Below are positions 1 to 9,359 of a DNA stretch of 64,000 bases, piece after piece (position 1 is the stretch's first letter; each line of letters begins with the position of its first letter). The notes beneath the pieces are model-generated. The model had not been told where the DNA came from. It made no database searches and saw nothing but the letters and a program-made list of their open reading frames with translations. Location of the stretch: contig JAWQEG010000710.1 in the NCBI GenBank assembly GCA_033782935.1, positions 3,038,001 to 3,102,000 of the forward strand, written 5' to 3'. Source of the DNA: Petrolisthes cinctipes (lineage: Eukaryota; Arthropoda; Malacostraca; Decapoda; Porcellanidae). Made by a program: the position numbers and the translations under genes.

Positions 1-27
1 TATCGATTTTTAGCATGTTTTCAGCCT

Positions 28-42
28 ATATTTTGAAAATAT
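28..42. repeat. Short inverted repeat in the A half, A/T form
   Basis: ATATTTT, a single G, then AAAATAT form a perfect 7-bp inverted repeat around one base. The same element occurs in most monomers that continue with TCTAGCACTGAG. It could extrude as a small hairpin in single strands, or act as a symmetric protein site. In monomers reading ATTTTGAAAACATTC the symmetry is broken at one pair. No protein partner can be deduced from sequence. Confidence 0.7.
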
Positions 43-128
43 TCTAGCTCTGAGTAGGCATGTACAGATTGCTTCTGGGACCCCAAAATATCGAATTTTT
101 GGGTGTTTTGAGCCTGAATTTGAGATAT

Positions 129-157
129 AAACGAGTACAGAAGATGCATGCACATAT
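129..157 (+). repeat. 29-bp segment that distinguishes L from S monomers
   Basis: This shows the removable segment in the L monomer at 4-180. It begins AAACGAGTACAG and ends GCATGCACATAT. It is preceded by GAGATAT and itself ends in CATAT, so an exchange between the two ATAT matches removes exactly 29 bp and yields the GAGATATCGAC junction of S monomers. It contains the 14-base alternating purine-pyrimidine run ATGCATGCACATAT, with the palindrome TGCATGCA inside. Confidence 0.8.
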
Positions 158-180
158 CGACTTTTAGGAACCTAAAAGAT

Positions 181-328
181 CGATTTTCAGTATGTTTTTG
201 GCCTGTATTTTGAAAATACTCTAACACGGAGTAGGCATGTACAGATCGCTTCTGGGACCCCATAATATCGAATTTTCGGGTGTTTTGGGCCTTAATTTGA
301 GATATAGACTTTTTGGCACCTAAAATAT
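181..328 (+). repeat. Representative short monomer, subtype S1 (148 bp)
   Basis: The A half (181-268) is full length at 88 bp. The B half (269-328) is 60 bp and reads straight from GAGATAT into GACTTTTTGGCACC, without the 29-bp segment. In this copy the junction base is changed (GATATAGAC instead of the usual GATATCGAC). S1 monomers often follow an A half ending GACCCCTAAATAT and have GGGACTGAATTTG or GGGCCTTAATTTG in B. The 148-bp length is close to nucleosome-core DNA (147 bp); whether that matters is an inference. Confidence 0.92.
205..219. repeat. Short inverted repeat in the A half, G/C form
   Basis: GTATTTT, G, AAAATAC is again a perfect 7-bp inverted repeat. Compared with the A/T form both outer bases have changed together (A to G on the left, T to C on the right), so pairing is kept. 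This form is linked to the downstream sequence TCTAACACGGAG. Decayed relatives exist, for example CCTGAATTTTGAAAATAC in the monomer starting at 1,005, where the left arm no longer matches. Confidence 0.7.
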
Positions 329-681
329 CGATTTTTAGCATGTTTTTAGCCTATATTTTGAAAATATTCTAGCACTGAGTAGGCATGTACAGATTGCTTC
401 TGGGACCCCAAAATATTGAATTTTCGGGTGTTTTGAGCCTGAATTTGAGATATAAACGGGTACAGAAGATACATGCACATATTGACTTTGGGCATCTAAA
501 ATATCGATTTTCAGCATGTTTTGGCCATGTATTTTGAAAATACTCTAACACGGAGTAAGCATGTACAGATCGCTTCTGGGACCCCAAAATATCGACTTTT
601 CGGGTGTTTTGAGCCTGAATTTGAGATATAAACGGGTACTGAAGATGCATGCTCATATCGACTTTTTGGCACCTAAAACAT

Positions 682-828
682 CGATTTTAAGCATGTTTTC
701 GGCCTGTATTTTGAAAATACTCTAACACGGAGTAGGCATATACAGATCGCTTCTCGGACCCCATAATATCGAATTTTCGGGTGTTTTAGGCCTGAATTTG
801 AGATATCGCCTTTACGCACCTAAAATAT
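682..828 (+). repeat. Representative short monomer, subtype S2 (147 bp)
   Basis: The A half is 682-769 (88 bp) and the B half 770-828 (59 bp). Its end reads GATATCGCCTTTACGCACC, one base shorter than S1 and with several linked substitutions. Its A half often has TTCTCGGACCCCATAATAT or TTCTGGGACCCC. S2 recurs through the whole window, for example before 829, 3,834, 42,142, 43,821 and 50,368, so it is a stable lineage and not a chance variant. Confidence 0.9.
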
Positions 829-1830
829 CGATTTTTAGCATGTTTTCAGCCTATATTTTGAAAATATTGTAGCACTGAGTAGGCATGTACAGATCGCTTC
901 TGGGACCCCAAAATATCGAATTTTCGGGTGTTTTGAGCCTGAATTTGAGATAAAAACGAGTATAGAAGATGCATACACATATTGACTTTGGGAACCAAAA
1001 ATATCGATTTTCAGCATGTTTTGGGCCTGAATTTTGAAAATACTCTAACAGGGAGTAGGCATGTACAGGTCGCTTCTGGGACCCCTAAATATCGAAGTTT
1101 TGGGTATTTTGGGACTGAATTTGAGATATCGACTTTTTGGCACCTAAAATATCGATTTTTAGCATGTTTTTAGCCTATATTTTGAAAATATTCTAGCACT
1201 GTGTAGGCAAGTACAGATCGCTTCTGGGACCCCAAAATATCGAATTTTCGGGTGTTTTGAGCTTGAATTTGAGATATAAACGAGTACAGAAGATGCATGC
1301 ACAAATCGACTTTTGGGCACCTAAAAGATCGATTTTCAGTATGTTTTTGGCCTGTATTTTGAAAATACTCTAACACGGAGGAGGCATGTACAGATCCCTA
1401 TTGGGACCCCTAAATATCGAATTTTCGGGTGTTTTGGGACTGAATTTGAGATATCGACTTTTTGACACCTAAAAGATCGAATTTTAGCATGTTTTTAGCC
1501 TATATTTTGAAAATATTCTAGCACTGAGTAGGCATGTACAGATTGCTTCTGGGACCCCAAAATATTGCATTTTCGGGAGTTTTGAGCCTGAAAATGAGAT
1601 ATAAACGGGTACAGAAGATACATGCACATATTGACTTTGGGCATCTAAAATATCGATTTTCAGCATGTTTTTGGCCTGTCTTTTGAAAATACTCTAACAC
1701 GGAGTAGGCATGTACAGATCGCTTCTGGGACCCAAAAATATCGAATTTTTGGGTGTTTTGAGCCTGAATTTGAGATATAAACGAGTACAGAAGATGCATG
1801 CACATATCGACTTTTGGGCACCTAAAATAT

Positions 1831-1918
1831 CGATTTTGAGCATGTTTTGAGCCTATATTTTGAAAACATTCTAGCACTGAGTAGGCATGTACAGATCGCT
1901 TCTGGGACCCCAAAATAT
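1831..1918 (+). repeat. A half-unit of the L monomer (88 bp)
   Basis: The A half carries ATCGAT at its start, the AT dyad around its base 32, then GCATGTACAGATCG and TTCTGGGACCCC. Aligned base for base with the following 88 bp, with no gaps, 56 of 88 positions agree (64%). The strongest blocks are CGA-TTT at the start, TGTTTTGAGC near base 13, GCATG-ACA-ATCG near base 55 and AAAATAT at the end. The conserved register supports duplication of an 88-bp ancestor. Confidence 0.85.
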
Positions 1919-2006
1919 CGAATTTTCGGGTGTTTTGAGCTCGAATTTGAGGTATAAACGAGCACAGAAGATGCATGCACATATCGACTTTTTGCACCTA
2001 AAATAT
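1919..2006 (+). repeat. B half-unit of the L monomer (88 bp)
   Basis: The B half begins TATCGAATTTTCGGG rather than ATCGATTTT. It has lost the perfect AT dyad but keeps GATGCATGCACATATCG where A has GGCATGTACAGATCG. In short monomers the middle 29 bp of this half are missing, leaving 59-60 bp. The A half is not shortened in any monomer I inspected, so the length variation is confined to this half. Confidence 0.85.
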
Positions 2007-2550
2007 CGATTTTTAGCATGTTTTTAGCCTATATTTTGAAAATATTCTAGCACTGATTAGGCATGTACAGATCGCTTCTGGGACCCCAAAATATCGAATT
2101 TTCGGGTGTTTAGGGCCAGAATTTGAGATATAAACGGGTACTGAAGATGCATGCACATATCGACTTTTGGGCACCTAAAAGATCGATTTTCAGTATGTTT
2201 TGGGCCTGTATTTTGAAAATACTCTAACACAGAGTAGGCATGTACAGATCCCTTCTGGGACCCCTAAATATCGAGTTTTCGGGTGTTTTGGGCCTTAATT
2301 TGAGATATCGACTTTTTGGCACCTAAAATATCGATTTTTAGCTTGTTTTTAGCCTATATTTTGAAAATATTCTAGCACTGAGTAGGCATGTACAGATTGC
2401 TTCTGGGACCCCAAAATATTGAATTTTCGGGTGTTTTCAGCCAGAATTTGAGATATAAACGGGTACAGAAGATGCATGCACATATCGACTTTTGGGCACC
2501 TAAAATATCGATTTTGAGCATGTTTTGAGCCTAAATTTTGAAAACAATCT

Positions 2551-5500
2551 AGCACTGAGTAGGCATGTACAAATCGCTTCTGGGACCCCAAAATATCAAA
2601 TTTTTGGGTATTTTGAGCTTGAATTTGAGATATAAACGAGTACAGAAAATGCATTCACATATTGACTTTGGGCATCTAAAATATCGATTTTCAGCATGTT
2701 TTGGGCATGTATTTTGAAAATACTCTATCACGGAGTAGGCATGTACAGATCGCTTCTGGGACCCCTAAATATCGAATTTTCGGGTGTTTTGGGACTGAAT
2801 TTGAGATATCGACTTTTTGGCACCTAAAAGATCGATTTTCAGCATGTTTTTAGCCTATATTTTGAAAATATTCTAGCACTGAGTACGCATGTACAGATTG
2901 CTTCTGGGACCCCAAAATATCGAATTTTCGGGTGTTTTGAGCCTGAATTTGAGATATAAACGGGTACAGAAAATACATGCACATATTGACTTTGGGCATC
3001 TAAAATATCGATTTTCAGCATGTTTTGGGCATGTATTTTGAAAATACTCTAACACGGAGTAGGCATGTACAAATCGCTTTTGGGACCCCAAAATATCGAC
3101 TTTTCGGGTGTTTTGAGCCTGAATTTGAGATATAAACGGGTACTGAAGATGCATGCACATATCGACTTTTTGGCACCTAAAACATCGATTTTGAGAATGT
3201 TTTGGGCCTGTATTTTTTAAAATACTCTAACACGGAGTAGGCATGTACAGATCGCTTCTCGGAACCCATAATATCGAATTTTCGGGTGTTTTAGGCCTGA
3301 ATGTGAGATATCGCCTTTACGCACCTAAAATATCGATTTTTAGCATGTTTTGAGCCTATATTTTGAAAATATTCTAGCACTGAGTAGGCATGTACAGATC
3401 GCTTCTAGGACCCCAAAATATCGAATTTTCGGGTGTTTAGGGCCAGAATTTGAGATATAAACGGGTACAGAAGATGCCTGCACATATCTAATTTTGGGAA
3501 CCTAAAAGATCGATTTTCAGTATGTTTTTGGAATGTATTTTGAAAATACTCTAAAACGGAGTAGGCATGTACAGATCGCTTCTGGGACCCCAAAATATCG
3601 ACTTTTCGGGTGTTTTGAGCCTGAATTTGAGATATAAACGGGTACTGAAGATGCATGCACAAATCGACTTTTGGGCTCCTAAAACATCGATTTTGAGCAT
3701 GTTTTGGGCCTGTATTTTGTAAATACTCTAACACGGAGTAGGCATGTACAGATCGCTTCTGGGACCCCATAATATCAAATTTTCGGTTTTTTGGGCCTGA
3801 ATTTGAGATATCGCCTTTACGCACCTAAAATATCGATTTTTAGCATGTTTTCAGCTTATATTTTGAAAATATTCTAGCACTGAGTAGGCATGTACAGATC
3901 GCTTCTGGGACCCCAAAATATCGAATTTTTGGGTGTTTTGAGCCTGAATTTGAGATATAAACGAGTACAGAAGATGCATGCACATATCGACTTTTGGGCA
4001 CCTAAAATATCGATTTTGAGCATGTTTTGAGCCTATATTTTGAAAACATTCTAGCACTGAGTAGGCATGTACAGATCGCTTCTGGGACCCCAAAATATCG
4101 AATTTTCAGGTGTTTTGAGCCTGAATTTGAGATATAAACGAGTACAGTAGATGCATGCACATATCGACTTTTGGGCACCTAAAATATCGATTTTGAGCAT
4201 GTTTTGAGCCTATATTTTGAAAACATTCTAGCACTGAGTAGGCATGTACAGATTGCTTCTGGGACCCCAAAATATCGAATATTAGGGTGTTTAGGGCCAG
4301 AATTTGAGATATAAACTGGTATAGAAGAGCCTGCACATATCTAATTTTGGGAACCTAAAAGATCGATTTTCAGTATGTTTTTGGCCTGTATTTTGAAAAT
4401 ACTCTAACACGGAGTAGGCATGTACAGATCCCTTCTGGGACTCCATAATATCGAATTTTCGGGTGTTTTGGGCCTTAATTTGAGATATCGACTTTTTGGC
4501 ACCTAAAATATCGATTTTTAGCATGTTTTTAGCCTATATTTTGAAAATATTCTAGCACTGAGTAGGCATGTACAGATTGCTTCTGGGACCCCAAAATATT
4601 GAATTTTCGGGTGTTTTGAGCCTGAATTTGAGATATAAACGGGTACAGAAGATACATGCACATATTGACTTTGGGCATCTAAAATATCGATTTTCAGCAT
4701 GTTTTGGCCATGTATTTTGAAAATACTCTAACACGGAGTAAGCATGTACAGATCGCTTCTGGGACCCTAAAATATCGAATTTTCGGGTGTTTTGAGCCTG
4801 AAATTGAGATATAAACGGGTACTGAAGATGCATGCACATATCGACTTTTTGGCACCTAAAACATCGATTTTGAGTATGTTTTCGGCCTGTATTTTGAAAA
4901 TACTCTAACACGGAGTAGGCATGTACAGATCGCTTCTGGGACCCCTAAATATCGAATTTTCGGGTGTTTTGGGACTGAATTTGAGATATCGACTTTTTGG
5001 CACCTAAAAGATCGATTTTTAGCATGTTTTGAGCCTATATTTTGAAAATATTCTAGCACTGAGTAGGCAGGTACAGATCGCTTCTGGGACCCCAAAATAT
5101 CGAATTTTCGGGTGTTTTGAGCCTGAATTTGAGATATAAACGAGTACAGAAGATGCATGCACATATCGACTTTTGGGCACCTAAAATATCGATTTTTAGC
5201 ATGTTTTGAGCCTATATTTTGAAAATATTCTAGCACTGAGTAGGCATGTACAGATCGCTTCTGGGACCCCAAAATATCAAATTTTCGGGTGTTTTGAGCC
5301 TGAATTTGAGATATAAACGAGTATAGAAGATGCATACACATATTGACTTTGGGAACCAAAAATATCGATTTTCAGCATGTTTTGGGCCTGAATTTTGAAA
5401 ATACTCTAACAGGGAGTAGGCATGTACAGGTCGCTTCTGGGACCCCTAAATATCGAAGTTTTGGCTGTTTTGGGACTGAATTTGAGATATCGACTTTTTG

Positions 5501-6011
5501 GCACCTAAAATATCGATTTTTAGCATGTTTTTAGCCTATATTTTGAAAATATTCTAGCACTGAGTAGGCATGTACAGATCGCTTCTGGGACCCCAAAATA
5601 TCGAATTTTCGGGTGTTTTGAGCTTGAATTTGAGATATAAACGAGTATAGAAGATGCATGCACATATCGACTTTTGGGCACCTAAAAGATCGATGTTCAG
5701 TATGTTTTTGGCCTTTATTTTGAAAATACTCTAACACGTAGTAGGCATGTACAGATCGCTTCTGGGACCCCAAAATATCGAATTTTCGGGTGTTTAGGGC
5801 CAGAATTTGAGATATAAACGAGTACAGAAGATGCATGCACATATCGACTTTTGGGAACCTAACAGATCGATTTTGAGCATGTTTTGAGCCTATATTTTGA
5901 AAACATTTTAGCACTGAGTGGGCATGTACAGATCGCTTGTAGGACCCCTAAATATCGAATTTTCGAATGTTTTGGGAATGAATTTGAGATATCGCCTTTA
6001 CGCACCTAAAA
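2551..6011 (+). repeat. Monomer array between the two block A copies
   Basis: No gene is present; it is L and S monomers throughout. Part of it is a third, rearranged version of block A: 4,364 to about 4,900 matches 181 to about 720 at an offset of 4,183 bp, and about 5,310-5,750 matches about 950-1,390 at an offset of 4,361 bp. The stretch 3,834-4,363 is three consecutive L monomers of 176-177 bp. The S monomer at 3,186-3,333 contains a TATTTTTTAAAATAC variant of the dyad. Confidence 0.85.
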
Positions 6012-8885
6012 TATCGATTTTTAGCATGTTTTCAGCCTATATTTTGAAAATATTCTAGCTCTGAGTAGACATGTACAGATTGCTTCTGGTACCCCAAAAT
6101 ATCGAATTTTTGGGTGTTTTAAGCCTGAATTTGAGATATAAACGAGTACAGAAGATGCATGCACATATCGACTTTTAGGAACCTAAAAGATCGGTTTTCA
6201 GTATGTTTTTGGCCTGTATTTTGAAAATACTCTAACACGGAGTAGGCATGTACAGATCGCTTCTGGGACCCCATAATATCGAATTTTCGGGTGTTTTGGG
6301 CCTTAATTTGAGATATCGACTTTTTGGCACCTAAAATATCGATTTTTAGCATGTTTTTAGCCTATATTTTGAAAATATTCTAGCACTGAGTAGGCATGTA
6401 CAGATTGCTTCTGGGACCCCAAAATATTGAATTTTCGGGTGTTTTGAGCCTGAATTTGAGATATAAACGGGTACAGAAGATACATGCACATATTGACTTT
6501 GGGCATCTAAAATATCGATTTTCAGCATGTTTTGGCCATGTATTTTGAAAATACTCTAACACGGAGTAAGCATGTACAGATCGCTTCTGGGACCCCAAAA
6601 TATCGAATTTTCGGGTGTTTTGAGCCTGAATTTGAGATATAAACGGGTACTGAAGATGCATGCTCATATCGACTTTTTGGCACCTAAAACATCGATTTTG
6701 AGCATGTTTTCGGCCTGTATTTTGAAAATACTCTAACACGGAGTAGGCATATACAGATCGCTTCTCGGACCCCATAATATCGAATTTTCGGGTGTTTTAG
6801 GCCTGAATTTGAGATATCGCCTTTACGCACCTAAAATATCGATTTTTAGCATGTTTTCAGCCTATATTTTGAAAATATTGTAGCACTGAGTATGCATGTA
6901 CAGATCGCTTCTGGGACCCAAAAATATCGAATTTTCGGGTGTTTTGAGCCTGAATTTGAGATAAAAACGAGTATAGAAGATGCATACACATATTGACTTT
7001 GGGAACCAAAAATATCGATTTTCAGCATGTTTTGGGCCTGAATTTTGAAAATACTCTAACAGGGAGTAGGCATGTACAGGTCGCTTCTGGGACCCCTAAA
7101 TATCGAAGTTTTGGGTGTTTTGGGACTGAATTTGAGATATCGACTTTTTGGCACCTAAAATATCGATTTTTAGCATGTTTTTAGCCTATATTTTGAAAAT
7201 ATTCTAGCACTGTGTAGGCATGTACAGATCGCTTCTGGGACCCCAAAATATCGAATTTTCGGGTGTTTTGAGCTTGAATTTGAGATATAAACGAGTACAG
7301 AAGATGCATGCACAAATCGACTTTTGGGCACCTAAAAGATCGATTTTCAGTATGTTTTTGGCCTGTATTTTGAAAATACTCTAACACGTAGTAGGCATGT
7401 ACAGATCGCTTCTGGGACCCCTAAATATCGAATTTTCGGGTGTTTTGGGCCTTAATTTGAGATATCGCCTTTACGCACCTAAAATATCGATTTTCAGTAT
7501 GTTTTTGGCCTGTAATTTGAAAATACTCTAACACGGAGTAGGCATGTACAGATCGCTTCTGGGACCCCAAAATATCGAATTTTCGGGTGTTTAGGGCCAG
7601 AATTTGAGATATAAACGGGTACAGAAGATGCATGCACATATCGACTTTTGGGAACCTAACAGATCGATTTTCAGTATGTTTTTGGCCTGTATTTTGAAAA
7701 TACTCTAACACGGAGTAGGCATGTACAGATCCCTATTGGGACCCCTAAATATCGAATTTTCGGGTGTTTTGGGACTGAATTTGAGATATCGACTTTTTGA
7801 CACCTAAAAGATCGAATTTTAGCATGTTTTTAGCCTATATTTTGAAAATATTCTAGCACTGAGTAGGTATGTACAGATTGCTTCTGGGACCCCAAAATAT
7901 TGCATTTTCGGGAGTTTTGAGCCTGAAAATGAGATATAAACGGGTACAGAAGATACATGCACATATTGACTTTGGGCATCTAAAATATCGATTTTCAGCA
8001 TGTTTTTGGCCTGTCTTTTGAAAATACTCTAACACGGAGTAGGCATGTACAGATCGCTTCTGGGACCCAAAAATATCGAATTTTTGGGTGTTTTGAGCCT
8101 GAATTTGAGATATAAACGAGTACAGAAGATGCATGCACATATCGACTTTTGGGCACCTAAAATATCGATTTTGAGCATGTTTTGAGCCTATATTTTGAAA
8201 ACATTCTAGCACTGAGTAGGCATGTACAGATCGCTTCTGGGACCCCAAAATATCGAATTTTCGGGTGTTTTGAGCTCGAATTTGAGGTATAAACGAGCAC
8301 AGAAGATGCATGCACATATCGACTTTTTGCACCTAAAATATCGATTTTTAGCATGTTTTGAGCCTATATTTTGAAAATATTCTAGCACTGATTAGGCATG
8401 TACAAATCGCTTCTGGGACCCCAAAATATTGAATTTTCGGGTGTTTAGGGCCAGAATTTGAGATATAAACGGGTACTGAAGATGCATGCACATATCGACT
8501 TTTGGGCACCTAAAAGATCGATTTTCAGTATGTTTTGGGCCTGTATTTTGAAAATACTCTAACACAGAGTAGGCATGTACAGATCCCTTCTGGGACCCCT
8601 AAATATCGAGTTTTCGGGTGTTTTGGGACTGAATTTGAGATATCGACTTTTTGGCACCTAAAATATCGATTTTTAGCTTGTTTTTAGCCTATATTTTGAA
8701 AATATTCTAGCACTGAGTAGGCATGTACAGATTGCTTCTGGGACCCCAAAATATTGAATTTTCGGGTGTTTTCAGCCAGAATTTGAGATATAAACGGGTA
8801 CAGAAGATGCATGCACATATCGACTTTTGGGCACCTAAAATATCGATTTTGAGCATGTTTTGAGCCTAAATTTTGAAAACAATCT
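6012..8885 (+). repeat. Duplication block A, copy 2
   Basis: This is the partner of 1-2,550. It carries 324 extra bp at about 7,390-7,713, equal to one S plus one L monomer, relative to copy 1. Sequence on either side resumes in perfect monomer register. About 7,400-8,050 of this block also matches about 20,980-21,630 (offset 13,579 bp), so this cassette has been copied over a longer distance too. Confidence 0.85.
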
Positions 8886-9359
8886 AACACGTAGTAGGCA
8901 TGTACAGATCGCTTCTGGGACCCCAAAATATCGAATTATCGGGTGTTTAGGGCCAGAATTTGAGATATAAACGGGTACAGAAGATGCATGCACATATCGA
9001 CTTTTGGGCACCTAAAAGATCGATTTTCAGTATGTTTTTGGCCTGTATTTTGAAAATACTCTAACACGGAGTAGTCATGTACAGATCCCTTCTGGGACCC
9101 CTAAATATCGAATTTTCGGGTGTTTTGGGACTGAATTTGAGATATCGACTTTTTGGCACCTAAAATATCGATTTTTAGCATGTTTTTAGCCTATAGTTTG
9201 AAAATATTCTAGCACTGACTAGGCATGTACAGATTGCTTCTGGGACCCCAAAATATTGAATTTTCGGGTGTTTTGAGCCTGAATTTGAGATATAAACGGG
9301 TACAAAAGATACATGCACATATTGACTTTGGGCATATAAAATATCGATTTTCAGCATGT
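8886..9359 (+). repeat. Short linking monomer stretch
   Basis: These are satellite monomers only. From ACACGTAGTAGG at 8,887 to about 9,180 it closely follows 10,684 to about 10,977 (offset 1,797 bp), including the GAATTATCGGGTGTTTAGGG variant. This marks a recombination joint just after block A copy 2. Confidence 0.75.

Larger units (their letters stand above)
1831..2006 (+). repeat. Representative long (L) monomer, 176 bp
   Basis: This is a clean example of the long unit. It starts at the C of ATCGATTTT and ends just before the next such site. It contains an 88-bp A half and an 88-bp B half of equal length. L monomers elsewhere are 176 or 177 bp, the extra base usually lying in the GACTTTTGGGCACC stretch near the end of B. 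Subfamilies are told apart by the boundary bases and next residues: TATCGATTTTTAGCATG, GATCGATTTTCAGTATG, CATCGATTTTGAGCATG and TATCGATTTTGAGCATG. The choice of the first base is arbitrary, as in any tandem repeat. Confidence 0.95.
1..2550 (+). repeat. Duplication block A, copy 1
   Basis: This segment matches 6,012-8,885. The offset is 6,011 bp up to about 1,378 and 6,335 bp from there on (for example CCCTATTGGG at 1,396 and at 7,731). Shared private variants include TAGCTCTGAG near 50, an AAATATTGTAGCAC near 865, the AACCAAAAATATCG variant near 993 and GAAAATGAGATAT near 1,590. Similarity ends near 2,552, where this copy has CTAGCACTGAG and the other has CTAACACGTAG. The left end of the block lies outside the window. 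Confidence 0.85.

Noticed and set aside
4..9. Regular ATCGAT and TCGA sites as functional elements
   Set aside because: They are simply conserved monomer sequence. They predict a ClaI or TaqI restriction ladder but show no function.
141..151. Plant RY/Sph regulatory element (CATGCA) in GATGCATGCAC
   Set aside because: The hexamer is present in nearly every L monomer as part of the repeat. Without a gene nearby there is no reason to call it regulatory.
982..1173. Plus-strand frames of about 60-70 codons (also at 5,343, 6,993, 13,025, 62,813)
   Set aside because: They are short and lie within one or two monomers. They are present only because a local variant removed a stop codon.
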